Part shown: positions 1-7,161 of the stretch, piece after piece | Numbering within the stretch: the first letter of the stretch is position 1 | Layout of the letters: each line of letters starts with the position of its first letter | Assembly (NCBI GenBank): GCA_964593905.1 | Contig: CAZQLE010000102.1 | Coordinates: forward strand, 1 to 13,871 | Length of the DNA stretch: 13,871 bases | DNA from: CAZQLE01 sp964593905 | GTDB taxonomy: Bacteria; Chloroflexota; Anaerolineae; Anaerolineales; Anaerolineaceae | Direction of reading: 5' to 3' | Notes under the pieces: model-generated | Told to the model about the DNA's origin: nothing | The model's input: the letters and a program-made list of their open reading frames with translations, nothing else | Database searches by the model: none | Translations under genes and position numbers: made by a program

Positions 1-556
1 GTAGGTTGGTTTTAGGGTTGAGTGGCAGCGGGTTGCCTTCATCCACCAGTGTTTCGGTTGGCAGGGCAGAACCCGGAGACAGCGGACCTTCTTTTGCGGG
101 CAGTCCGGCCGCCGGTGTGATGGTCAGCGCGTGGCTGGCGCTCAGCGGCAGCGGCAGGATGCGCACCAGGGGCACAAATAGAAAGCGGCCATGAACACGC
201 ACCTCAAGGTTGTGGTCGCCCGCCTGGCCGTAAGGGCAGTTGGACCCCGAGGGCAGATAACGGATTTCGATATCGTTTTCGTCAAAAGCGCCCATCCAGC
301 CGGTTTGCAGCGCAACCGTGCGGATGGCGGCGCAATCTTGATAGGTGGGGATTTTTTGCGGGTTTAAAGCACCCGAAACGGCATAAACGGCGGCGCGATT
401 TGCGCCGGTGCGCACTGCGGCATACGAAAGCGCCAGGCGGCCGGTTTGCACGGCACAAAAGAGCATGACCAGAATGACCAGCAAACCTGCACTGGCGCGC
501 AGCAGCGGCAAGCCGGGCAAGGGTGAAGGTGCGCTGTCGGGTTGGTGGGTCGTCAT
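1..556 (-). CDS. TadE-like membrane protein, 3' end beyond window
   Basis: An open frame starts with ATG at 556-554 on the minus strand and runs without a stop for 185 codons off the left edge, so the C-terminus is missing. After about 20 polar, Pro-rich residues there is one hydrophobic segment (about residues 22-36), then a stretch around residues 40-55 reading RLALSYAAVRTGANRAAVYA. It resembles the post-membrane segment of TadE/TadG pilus-assembly proteins (aromatic/small residues, then a GAR-like AA block). The remainder is a soluble, probably extracytoplasmic region with Cys residues. TadE-type proteins are pseudopilins or pilus-assembly factors of Flp/Tad systems. No other tad gene is visible, so the pilus role is inference. 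There is no Shine-Dalgarno sequence; a TATAAT lies six bases before the ATG, which points to a leaderless mRNA. The gene is divergent from metG. That it is a real gene is likely; the family assignment is moderate. Confidence 0.7.
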   Translation of the reverse strand, partial: MTTHQPDSAPSPLPGLPLLRASAGLLVILVMLFCAVQTGRLALSYAAVRTGANRAAVYAVSGALNPQKIPTYQDCAAIRTVALQTGWMGAFDENDIEIRYLPSGSNCPYGQAGDHNLEVRVHGRFLFVPLVRILPLPLSASHALTITPAAGLPAKEGPLSPGSALPTETLVDEGNPLPLNPKTNL

Positions 557-562
557 GGGGCC

Positions 563-568
563 ATTATA
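563..568 (-). promoter_or_regulatory. -10 box of a probable leaderless promoter for the TadE-like gene
   Basis: On the minus strand a perfect TATAAT ends exactly six bases before the ATG (spacer GGCCCC). Transcription normally starts about seven bases after a -10 box, so the mRNA would begin at or one base from the start codon. No convincing -35 hexamer is seen at 16-18 bases upstream. Confidence 0.6.
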
Positions 569-588
569 CAACGTGAGCCTCGTTTTCA

Positions 589-597
589 TGATAAAAT
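589..597 (+). promoter_or_regulatory. extended -10 promoter for metG
   Basis: TGATAAAAT fits the extended -10 pattern TGn-TAnAAT and would start transcription near 604, about 31 bases before the metG start codon. It sits back to back with the minus-strand TATAAT at 563-568. No clear -35 hexamer is seen, as is common for extended -10 promoters. Confidence 0.45.
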
Positions 598-634
598 CCA
601 AATGTTAACTCTGGATCCTTCGTGAGGTGTATTG

Positions 635-2419
635 ATGTCTGAACCTGTTCTTGTTGCGGTTGCTTGGCCGTATGCAAATGCCAATATTCATGTTGGCAAT
701 CTGACCGGCGCGTATCTTCCCGCAGATATTTTTGCCCGTTACCAGCGTTTGAAGGGGCGAGATACATTAATGGTATCCGGTTCGGATTCGCACGGCACGC
801 CAATTACGGTTCGCGCCGATGCTGAAAAGACCACCCCGCAAGCAGTTTACCAACGCTTTCATGCAGGCTTTCTGGAAATGTTCCAGAAAGTTGGCATTAC
901 TTACGATCTGTTTACCAGCACGCATACCGAAAATCATTTCAATGTTTCGCAGAAGATATTCCTGGCACTGCAGAAGAACGGATATTTGTATCAGGCGAAG
1001 GAAATGCAGTGGTATGCGCCCAGCCAGAAGAAGTTCCTGCCCGACCGTTATGTGGAGGGGACCTGTTATATCTGTGGTTATGTCGGTGCGCGCAGCGATC
1101 AGTGTGATAAATGCGGCAGTTTGTTGGACCCGGCGCAGTTGCTTGAGCCACGTTCCAAGATTGATGGTTCAACCCCCGAACTGCGCGAGACCGAACATTA
1201 TTATCTGGACTTAGCCAGGCTGCAAGAGCCTGTGGTTGAGTTTTTGAAAGAGCGCGAATCTTACTGGCGGCCCAATGTGCTGCGCCAGTCTCTGGGTCAG
1301 ATGCTCGCCGAAGGGCTGCATGGGCGCGCCATTACCCGTGACCTGGACTGGGGTATTCCGGTGCCTGCGGATGACGCGCAGGGGAAATGCCTGTATGTCT
1401 GGTTTGAGGCGGTGATTGGTTATCTTTCGGCCTCAATTGAGTGGGCCCAGGTGAATGAGCAGGATGAAGCCTGGCGCAAATGGTGGAAACGGGACGATTC
1501 CCGCGCGCTGTACTTTATTGGCAAAGACAATATCCCGTTCCACGCCATTATCTGGCCGGCGCAGTTGATTGGCACCGGAAAGGCCTTTGATGAGCTGATG
1601 GACAGTTCGCCGGCCGAGCCGATGCGTCTGCCTTATGATGTGCCCGCCAACGAGTTTATGAACCTGGAAGGGCAGAAGATTTCGGGCAGCCGCAACTGGG
1701 CGGTGTGGGTGTTGGATTATTTGACCCGCTACGACCCTGATCCGCTGCGCTATTATTTGACCGTCAACATGCCCGAATCAAAAGATACCGATTGGGACTG
1801 GGAAGATTTTTATAAACGGAATAATGATGAACTGGTTGCCACGTGGGGCAATCTGGCTAACCGGGTGCTTTCTTTTGCCAACAAGTACTGGGAGGGCGTG
1901 GTGCCTGAACCGGGAACGCTGCAACCGGAAGATGAAGCGCTGCTGGCTGCTGTGGAAGCCGGATTTGAAACGGTCGGCAAGGAATTGGAATCGGTGCGGC
2001 TGCGCGCCGCGTTAGGCGAAGCCATGCGTTTGGCCTCGGAAGTGAATAAATATCTGGATCAGACTGCCCCCTGGCAGTTGGTGAAAACCGATAAACCGGC
2101 CGCCGCGCGGGCGATTTATACGGCCATGTGCGCCATTGATGATCTGAGCATCCTTCTGGCACCTTTTCTGCCGTTCACCAGCGAGCAGTTGCACGGGTTC
2201 CTGGGTTATCACGGGCAGATCTTCGGCACCCAGAAGGTGGAGACGCGCCAGGATTCTCTGGGCGAGCACACCGTGCTGCGCTATGACGGCTCGTCGGCCA
2301 CCGGCCGCTGGGAACCGCGCCGGCTTACCCCCGGTCACCCGGTCAACCCGCCCAGACCGCTCTTTCGCAAGCTGGACGCGGCAATTATCGAAGAAGAACG
2401 CGGGCGATTGGGCCAGTAA
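635..2419 (+). CDS. metG: methionyl-tRNA synthetase
   Basis: This class I aminoacyl-tRNA synthetase charges tRNA-Met with methionine in the cytosol, for initiation and elongation. The 594-residue product shows the nucleotide-binding HIGH motif as HVGN (19-22) after the conserved AWPYANA stretch. A zinc-binding knuckle has paired Cys at 144/147 and 157/160. The ITRDLDWGIPVP block lies near 233-244, and the second ATP-binding loop is KISGS (348-352) in place of the classical KMSKS, so its second Lys is missing. An alpha-helical anticodon-binding domain follows to about 530. There is no appended C-terminal EMAP/tRNA-binding domain. ATG at 635 is preferred over an in-frame TTG just before it because GAGGTG at 623-628 sits six bases upstream. 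It is a single-gene unit ending in a strong terminator. Confidence 0.97.
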   Translation: MSEPVLVAVAWPYANANIHVGNLTGAYLPADIFARYQRLKGRDTLMVSGSDSHGTPITVRADAEKTTPQAVYQRFHAGFLEMFQKVGITYDLFTSTHTENHFNVSQKIFLALQKNGYLYQAKEMQWYAPSQKKFLPDRYVEGTCYICGYVGARSDQCDKCGSLLDPAQLLEPRSKIDGSTPELRETEHYYLDLARLQEPVVEFLKERESYWRPNVLRQSLGQMLAEGLHGRAITRDLDWGIPVPADDAQGKCLYVWFEAVIGYLSASIEWAQVNEQDEAWRKWWKRDDSRALYFIGKDNIPFHAIIWPAQLIGTGKAFDELMDSSPAEPMRLPYDVPANEFMNLEGQKISGSRNWAVWVLDYLTRYDPDPLRYYLTVNMPESKDTDWDWEDFYKRNNDELVATWGNLANRVLSFANKYWEGVVPEPGTLQPEDEALLAAVEAGFETVGKELESVRLRAALGEAMRLASEVNKYLDQTAPWQLVKTDKPAAARAIYTAMCAIDDLSILLAPFLPFTSEQLHGFLGYHGQIFGTQKVETRQDSLGEHTVLRYDGSSATGRWEPRRLTPGHPVNPPRPLFRKLDAAIIEEERGRLGQ

Positions 2420-2432
2420 ATTTTATGAAATT

Positions 2433-2466
2433 AAACCTCCGGGCAGCGCTGCCCGGAGGTTTTTTG
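2433..2466 (+). terminator. intrinsic terminator of metG
   Basis: A near-perfect palindrome of about 14 bp (left arm 2434-2447, right arm 2448-2461, core GGGCAGC/GCTGCCC) begins 14 bases after the metG stop and runs into six T (2460-2465). In RNA the centre must open into a small loop. The minus strand has only a broken T tract, so it serves mainly the plus strand. Confidence 0.9.
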
Positions 2467-2517
2467 TTGGCTGATGGGGAGGGCGCAACTGGCTTAGATC
2501 AGCCCTGGCAGACCACC

Positions 2518-4284
2518 CTACCCCTTTGTTTTCTTTTGCCGGGCAGCATACTTCTTGTGCCCATCTTGCAGTTTAACCTGGTTTTTGGCAAGCAAATCGA
2601 TCAACGACAGCCGGATGGTGTTGTTCAGGTCGCCCCGTCTGGAGGGACCGCGAACGGCTGCATCCCATAATAAGTCTGCCACGGCATAGGCCGAGTTGGG
2701 TTTGCCCAACCGGGTGGCAATTTCTGCGCGCAGCTTTAGCAGCCGGCAGTTATCGAGCAGTAGATGCGAAAAGACCTCCAGGGCGCTGATTGGATCGGTC
2801 GCCATTTCGCCCGCGCCGTGGGTGACGACCAGTTCGGCATTGCCCGTCTCCTGGCCGGGAATTACGTCAACCAGAATCATGGGCAGCCCGCAGGCAAGCG
2901 ATTCGGTGGTGATTAACCCGCCGGCTTTGGTGATGATGACATCTGAAGCGTGCATGAAAGCCGGCATCTGATCGGTATATTCATAGATATGGGTGGGAAT
3001 ATGCCACTCAACCGCCTGAAGCTGTTCATACAATTCGTGATCTTTGCCGGCAGTGGCGACCAGTTGAATGTCGCGCGGTGCTCCGAAATGGTTTAACACC
3101 CTTAAAATATCCACCAGACCTTTAACCCGGCTGCTGCCGACCGCCAGAAATGTAATGCGGTCTGTTTCCCAGCCCAGGCTGGCGCGGATCTCGGCTCTGG
3201 TGCGCTGCTCACGCACGGTATCGGGGTGAACGGGGATGCCGGTCAGGTGCACTTTTTCGGGTGGAACGCCATTGCTGATGGCAAGATCGCGCACGATTGC
3301 ATTGGGCACCAGGCAGCCCTCCACCCGCGAGTGAAACCAGACCCGATGCAGGGTGGATAGATCGGTGATGGCAGTGAGCAAAGGCACCGAACGACCGCTG
3401 ACGGTGAAGTTGGCGGTTAGCGCATATTGATACAACGGAAATGTGGTCAGAATGGCATCCGGTTTATACTCTTCCAGAATATCGCGCATCAGTTCGAACA
3501 GCATCACAGTTAAAGCGCTTTCCATAATGGCACTTGGCACAGCTTTGTCGCTGGCCGAATAGCCAAGCTGGTAGAGTTCTGGAATCTGGCGGATGATTTT
3601 ATCGTAATCAGACTGGCTGTCGCGCAAGAGGAACGGCGCACGCCGGTCATCCAACGGGTTGAGGATGATAATTTCACAATCCTGGCCGTGCAGCTCTTCC
3701 ATTGCAGCCGCAACGGCGTTGGCGGCGCTGCGATGACCAAATCCGGCGTCTGCGGTCAGGATTAAGATCTTCTTTTTGGGTTTATCGGTTTGATAGCCGG
3801 ATAAAAGCTGATGCAGAATTTTTAGCGCGGCCTTGGCTGATTGTTCCTTGTTCTGAACGCGGTTTCCGTTCCATTGAAATGACCAGGCAGCATCTCCTTT
3901 GGGAGAGCTGATGCCGATCCAGGTCAGCCCGACCGGCTTTTCGGGGCTTCCGCCGCCGGGTCCGGCGATACCGGTGATGGCAACACTGATCAGGTTTTCA
4001 GGGGGGCAAAAAGCACATGTTTCACGCATACCGCGCGCCATAGCCAGCGCAGTTTCACGGCTGACCGCCCCGAATTCTTCAATCGTCTGGGCAGGCACAT
4101 GCAGGATTTCTTGTTTGACCTGATTGGAATAGGAAACCACGCCGCCGAGGAAATATTCGGACGAACCCGGCTGATTGGTGATGTGATCGCTCAACAGCCC
4201 GCCGGTGCAGCTTTCGGCGCATACCAGTTTCAGATTGTTTTCTTTTAGCAAACGGCCGATTTGTCTTTCGATTGGTTCCGCCAT
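2518..4284 (-). CDS. fusion of PncC/CinA-C amidase and MGDG-synthase/UgtP-type glycosyltransferase
   Basis: One continuous 588-residue frame joins two enzymes usually encoded apart. Residues 1-165 are a CinA C-terminal (PncC) domain, which in characterised members deamidates nicotinamide mononucleotide to nicotinate mononucleotide in pyridine-nucleotide recycling. It keeps the nucleophile motif ESCTGG (24-29, Ser25), the YSNxxK pair (Tyr52, Lys57) and TGIAGPGGG (104-112). After a short Lys-rich linker, residues 171 to about 540 form a GT28-type glycosyltransferase. The acceptor-side motif DAGFGHRSAA (179-188) and the nucleotide-sugar motifs TKAGGLITTES (452-462) and PGQETGNAEL (476-485) match glycosyl-diacylglycerol synthases (MGD, UgtP/YpfP). 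These transfer Glc or Gal from UDP-sugar to diacylglycerol at the inner membrane face. A basic C-terminal tail (about 540-588) could aid membrane contact. ATG at 4284 follows GGAG at short spacing. Both domains look catalytically intact; sugar and acceptor cannot be read from sequence. Confidence 0.9.
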   Translation of the reverse strand: MAEPIERQIGRLLKENNLKLVCAESCTGGLLSDHITNQPGSSEYFLGGVVSYSNQVKQEILHVPAQTIEEFGAVSRETALAMARGMRETCAFCPPENLISVAITGIAGPGGGSPEKPVGLTWIGISSPKGDAAWSFQWNGNRVQNKEQSAKAALKILHQLLSGYQTDKPKKKILILTADAGFGHRSAANAVAAAMEELHGQDCEIIILNPLDDRRAPFLLRDSQSDYDKIIRQIPELYQLGYSASDKAVPSAIMESALTVMLFELMRDILEEYKPDAILTTFPLYQYALTANFTVSGRSVPLLTAITDLSTLHRVWFHSRVEGCLVPNAIVRDLAISNGVPPEKVHLTGIPVHPDTVREQRTRAEIRASLGWETDRITFLAVGSSRVKGLVDILRVLNHFGAPRDIQLVATAGKDHELYEQLQAVEWHIPTHIYEYTDQMPAFMHASDVIITKAGGLITTESLACGLPMILVDVIPGQETGNAELVVTHGAGEMATDPISALEVFSHLLLDNCRLLKLRAEIATRLGKPNSAYAVADLLWDAAVRGPSRRGDLNNTIRLSLIDLLAKNQVKLQDGHKKYAARQKKTKG

Positions 4285-4388
4285 ATTTTCTCCATTTGTT
4301 TTGCCAACGCACTCCGCTGACCGCTGGTCAGGGCCGGCAGCCGGGGCAGGGTGATCTCTCTCTGCTGGCTGAGCGCCGCCGTATTCTG

Positions 4389-4394
4389 ATTATA
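4389..4394 (-). promoter_or_regulatory. -10 box for the amidase-glycosyltransferase fusion
   Basis: A TATAAT on the minus strand would start transcription near 4382, leaving a GC-rich leader of about 98 bases before the start codon at 4284. The -35 region is weak. The leader can form a small hairpin from CTGACC and GGTCAG; no known riboswitch class is recognised. Confidence 0.4.
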
Positions 4395-4455
4395 TACAGT
4401 ACTCCGCCGGCGCGGGAAGGTTGTAAACCCGGGGATATGCCGAATCGGGGGCAGC

Positions 4456-4484
4456 TTGACCCTGATTAATGCTTATGTTATGAT
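4456..4484 (+). promoter_or_regulatory. sigma-70-type promoter for the LysM-M23 gene
   Basis: TTGACC (4456-4461) and TATGAT (4479-4484) are separated by exactly 17 bases, a near-consensus housekeeping promoter. The predicted start near 4491 leaves a leader of about 18 bases carrying the GAGGAAG ribosome-binding site. Confidence 0.75.
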
Positions 4485-4508
4485 GACCAGAAGAGGAAGA
4501 ACGACAAT

Positions 4509-5735
4509 ATGACAGATGATAACTCGACATCGAATTTACCCAAATCGAACGATGCCGAAGCGCAATCCGCAACGCAAACAATACACCCCCACTCTGAACA
4601 ACCAAAAAAACGCAGTTGGCCGCAAATTTGGGAGCAGATCCTTCGTCTGGGCCTGGGTGAAACGGCAATGCGGGTTGGCACCGCGCTGGTATCGGTTTCT
4701 ATGGTGCTGTTAGTGGTATGGGTGATGAACAATTTTTACCTGAAAGGCACGGCGATCTCCAGGCCGGTAAATGAGGCCGCGCTGGCGGCATCTTTGCCAA
4801 CCAGTGCCGCCCCGGTCGCCGCACCCTATTTTGATGTTCCGGATCTGGCTGTTTACCCGGCCGGGGTTACCCGTTTTGCCCAGTTGCATACCGACCAACC
4901 GGCCAAACCCCGCTCAGAAATTACCAAATACGTTGTTCAAACGGGCGATACGATTTTTGGAATTGCGGAAAAATTCAATCTGCAACCCGAAACGATCCTG
5001 TGGGGCAATTACTACACCCTGGCCGATGACCCGCACCGGCTGCAGCCCGGCAAAGAACTCAACATCCTGCCGGTTGACGGCGTTTATTATGAATGGCACG
5101 CCGGCGATGGCCTGAATGGTGTGGCCGAGTTCTATGGTGTTAAAGCCGAGGATATCATTAATTTTCCCTCCAACGGGTTGAACCTCGAGACCATTGGTGA
5201 TTACACCAACCCCAATATCCCGGCGGGCGCCTGGCTGGTGATTCCCGGCGGGCGGCGTGAATTTATCACATGGAGCGCGCCGCGCATTACCCGTTCGAAC
5301 CCGGCGGTGGCCAAGATCTTTGGCCCGGGGGCCTGCGGCAGCGTGGTAGATGGCCCGGTCGGCACGGGTGCGTTTGTCTGGCCGACAGCCAATCACTGGA
5401 TTTCGGGCTATGATTATTCGCCCGCAACGAACCATTTCGGGGTTGACCTGGGCGGTTCAATCGGGGTGGGTATTCTGGCTGCCGACAGCGGTGTGGTGGT
5501 TTATGCCGGCTGGAACGACTGGGGCTATGGGAACGTGGTCGTGGTTGATCATGGCAATAGCTGGCAGACCTTATATGCCCATCTGGATGCTTATAATGTC
5601 GGCTGCGGTTCCTATGTCTATCAGGGCGATATCATTGGCACAATGGGCTCAACCGGAAATTCTTCCGGCCCGCATTTGCATTTTGAGATGCGCACCGATT
5701 CTTACAAAGCCGACCCGCATACCCTGCTGCCGTAG
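4509..5735 (+). CDS. membrane-anchored LysM/M23 peptidoglycan endopeptidase
   Basis: The 408-residue protein begins with about 50 polar cytosolic residues, then a single transmembrane segment (about 55-78), placing the rest outside the membrane. A Pro/Ala-rich spacer leads to LysM 1 (about 140-188, starting YVVQTGDTIFGIA), which binds glycan GlcNAc. A second, more diverged LysM repeat lies at about 193-246. The C-terminal M23 (LytM/lysostaphin-like) metallopeptidase keeps its zinc ligands His309 and Asp313 (NHFGVD) and His391 (HLHFE), and the catalytic histidines His358 (LYAHLD) and His389. It should therefore be active rather than an EnvC/NlpD-type activator, cutting peptide cross-links during growth or division. 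ATG at 4509 has GGAAG nine bases upstream. It is transcribed alone and shares a terminator with the convergent cupredoxin gene. The function class is firm; the bond cleaved is unknown. Confidence 0.93.
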   Translation: MTDDNSTSNLPKSNDAEAQSATQTIHPHSEQPKKRSWPQIWEQILRLGLGETAMRVGTALVSVSMVLLVVWVMNNFYLKGTAISRPVNEAALAASLPTSAAPVAAPYFDVPDLAVYPAGVTRFAQLHTDQPAKPRSEITKYVVQTGDTIFGIAEKFNLQPETILWGNYYTLADDPHRLQPGKELNILPVDGVYYEWHAGDGLNGVAEFYGVKAEDIINFPSNGLNLETIGDYTNPNIPAGAWLVIPGGRREFITWSAPRITRSNPAVAKIFGPGACGSVVDGPVGTGAFVWPTANHWISGYDYSPATNHFGVDLGGSIGVGILAADSGVVVYAGWNDWGYGNVVVVDHGNSWQTLYAHLDAYNVGCGSYVYQGDIIGTMGSTGNSSGPHLHFEMRTDSYKADPHTLLP

Positions 5736-5749
5736 CCAATTCAAAAACC

Positions 5750-5792
5750 AAAAGGCGGGTGATCGTTTTTTCGAGACGATCACCCGCCTTTT
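5750..5792. terminator. bidirectional intrinsic terminator
   Basis: A 17-bp perfect stem (left arm 5750-5766, right arm 5776-5792, core GGCGGGTGATCGT) with a nine-base loop is flanked by A on the left and T on the right. U-rich tracts therefore follow the hairpin in both directions. It sits between the convergent M23 and cupredoxin genes. Confidence 0.9.
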
Positions 5793-5822
5793 ATTGTGTG
5801 TAAAAGCACCGGGCAAAACTTT

Positions 5823-6233
5823 TCAGGGGTTGTTTTCAACCACCAGTATTCCCAGCAGCGCTTCGTTGTCTTGGCGATGCATATCACACAGAACGCGATA
5901 TTCACCTGGCGCCAGCGGGGCGGTGAAGGCAACAGTCTGTTCAGCTCCGGGTTCAATCTCAAACCGGATGAGCGCCTGCGGGAGCGGGTCGGTGGGGGCC
6001 GCGTCGTGTTTTGGAAAACGCTCCAGCAGGGTCCAGCTATGGGTTTGCGCGGTGCTGTTTTTGAGGCTCAGGCGAATGACCTCGCCCGCCGGTACGATCC
6101 ACTGCATGGGCTGGAACCCGTTCTCGGCCAGCACGGTCTGAATGGCAGTGCTGCCCTGGGTTACCCGTGGCGCACAGGCCGCAGCGGCCAGCAGACAAAT
6201 GAACCATAGGATGCGTTTCCATTGATTTTGCAT
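5823..6233 (-). CDS. cupredoxin-like lipoprotein
   Basis: The 136-residue product has a short basic N-terminus, a hydrophobic core and a lipobox LAAAAC ending at Cys20, so it is exported and lipid-anchored. The mature part is a small beta-sandwich resembling the cupredoxin family (plastocyanin-like and EfeO-like domains). Candidate type 1 copper ligands are His65 (THSW), Cys116 and His119 (CDMH). The usual axial Met, expected just before the GILVV strand, appears to be Leu126. Such a site could still bind copper with altered potential, or the protein may only be structural. In characterised relatives these domains carry electrons or bind copper at the outer membrane face; the role here is unknown. 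AGGAG seven bases upstream supports the ATG at 6233. It stands alone, convergent with the M23 gene. Confidence 0.8.
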   Translation of the reverse strand: MQNQWKRILWFICLLAAAACAPRVTQGSTAIQTVLAENGFQPMQWIVPAGEVIRLSLKNSTAQTHSWTLLERFPKHDAAPTDPLPQALIRFEIEPGAEQTVAFTAPLAPGEYRVLCDMHRQDNEALLGILVVENNP

Positions 6234-6298
6234 GACTTTGCTCCTGAAACCCTATTGTACTGTCAATTGATCGAAGCGCCGTTTTTTTGAATTCATCC

Positions 6299-6327
6299 TT
6301 GAATAAATAGAAATAATATTCTATAAT
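6299..6327 (+). promoter_or_regulatory. sigma-70-type promoter for the lytic transglycosylase gene
   Basis: TTGAAT (6299-6304) and a perfect TATAAT (6322-6327) are 17 bases apart in a strongly AT-rich patch (about 6281-6350). A nine-base direct repeat TAAATAGAA occurs at 6304-6312 (in the spacer) and at 6330-6338 (over the expected start), 26 bases apart. This arrangement could be an operator. Confidence 0.75.
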
Positions 6328-6333
6328 TGTAAA

Positions 6334-6433
6334 TAGAACATAATTTCATCGCTGTTTCATCGTGGCGGCAGGAGCCGTACCTAGAATCTTTTAAAGGCGG
6401 AAGAGACCGCGGCAATTTCTAAGGATGTAAATC
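6334..6433 (+). other. 100-base 5' leader of the lytic transglycosylase gene
   Basis: The predicted transcript starts about 100 bases before the start codon. It can form two small hairpins: CGGC-AGGA-GCCG (6366-6377) and GCGG-AAGAGA-CCGC (6397-6410). The true ribosome-binding site is AAGGA at 6421-6425, eight bases from the ATG. No known riboswitch consensus is recognised, so regulation by this leader is only a possibility. Confidence 0.35.
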
Positions 6434-7090
6434 ATGGAGCGAGTGCAAAGCGCAATATTTCCGGGAATTATTATGGGCAGTCTGGTGATTGCGATGTTTA
6501 GTTTTTTTCTGGCAGCGCCGCAAATGCCGGCGGCTGCGATGATCCTGCCCACCGCGGCCGCAGCCGTAGAGCAGGTTGTTCCGGCGGAGGCGAGCGCTCA
6601 ACCGGATGTGCTGCCGGTGCAAGAAGCGGCGCCGGTTGAACCTGCTGCCCCGGCTGAGGAAACGCAGGAGGATTCGTGCAGCCTGTCGGCGGGGGTGGCG
6701 GAATCGGTGCAGCGCTGGTGTGGGGTGATTGGGCAGGCGGCAAATGATGAGGGGATCGACCCTGATCTGGTGGCGGCCGTGATGACGCAAGAGAGCGGGG
6801 GGCAGGAAGACGTTATGTCGCACTCGGGCGCGGTGGGTTTGATGCAGGTTATGCCGCGGGATGGCATTGCCGCCTCGTTTATGTGTATCAATGGCCCCTG
6901 TTTTGCCAACCGGCCCACCATTCAAGAGCTGCTGGACCCGGAATATAATGTGATCTTTGGCACCCGGCTTCTGGCCGGATTGATCCGCAAGTATGGGGAT
7001 GTGCGTGAGGCGTTGGTGGTCTATGGTCCCATGAATGTTGGCTACAGTTATGCCGACAAGGTGCTGTCCATTTACAACGGTTTGAAGTAA
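6434..7090 (+). CDS. SLT-type lytic transglycosylase
   Basis: The 218-residue exported protein has an N-terminal hydrophobic segment (about 8-28; signal anchor or uncleaved signal), an Ala/Pro/Glu-rich spacer (about 30-80) and a C-terminal goose-lysozyme/SLT domain (about 95-215). Family motifs are the catalytic Glu120 in TQESGG, SGAVGLMQVMP (131-141), and a C-terminal block VVYGPMNVGYSYADKVL that replaces the more usual AYNAG. Cys at 82, 96, 151 and 156 could form extracytoplasmic disulfides. Lytic transglycosylases cleave the MurNAc-GlcNAc bond with formation of 1,6-anhydroMurNAc. The short, single-domain form suits local wall opening or turnover. AAGGA eight bases upstream supports the ATG. 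It has its own promoter and shares a terminator with convergent gmd. Confidence 0.92.
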   Translation: MERVQSAIFPGIIMGSLVIAMFSFFLAAPQMPAAAMILPTAAAAVEQVVPAEASAQPDVLPVQEAAPVEPAAPAEETQEDSCSLSAGVAESVQRWCGVIGQAANDEGIDPDLVAAVMTQESGGQEDVMSHSGAVGLMQVMPRDGIAASFMCINGPCFANRPTIQELLDPEYNVIFGTRLLAGLIRKYGDVREALVVYGPMNVGYSYADKVLSIYNGLK

Positions 7091-7109
7091 TCTGACTGTG
7101 AAACAAAAC

Positions 7110-7146
7110 AACGGGCGAAATCATTTTGGTGATTTCGCCCGTTTTT
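7110..7146. terminator. bidirectional intrinsic terminator
   Basis: A 14-bp perfect stem (7110-7123 with 7130-7143, core CGGGCGAAATCA) encloses a six-base loop. Five T follow on the plus strand and a T-rich tract follows on the minus strand. It lies between the convergent transglycosylase and gmd genes. Confidence 0.9.
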
Positions 7147-7161
7147 GTCTGTTGATCGCTG

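Noticed and set aside
602..625. A seven-codon upstream frame (ATG...TGA) in the metG leader, ending at the ribosome-binding site.
   Set aside because: It has no ribosome-binding site and lies at the predicted transcription start; nothing in its peptide suggests attenuation by methionine.
2467..2517. A minus-strand terminator for the amidase-glycosyltransferase gene.
   Set aside because: No hairpin with a T tract was seen in this stretch; only the metG terminator palindrome lies beyond, with a weak broken T run on the minus strand.
4914..5435. A 173-codon minus-strand frame inside the LysM-M23 gene.
   Set aside because: Antisense shadow of clearly conserved LysM and M23 coding sequence.
6334..6433. 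A cyclic-di-AMP or cyclic-di-GMP riboswitch controlling the lytic transglycosylase.
   Set aside because: The leader length and gene type fit, but none of the conserved sequence blocks of those riboswitch classes could be found.
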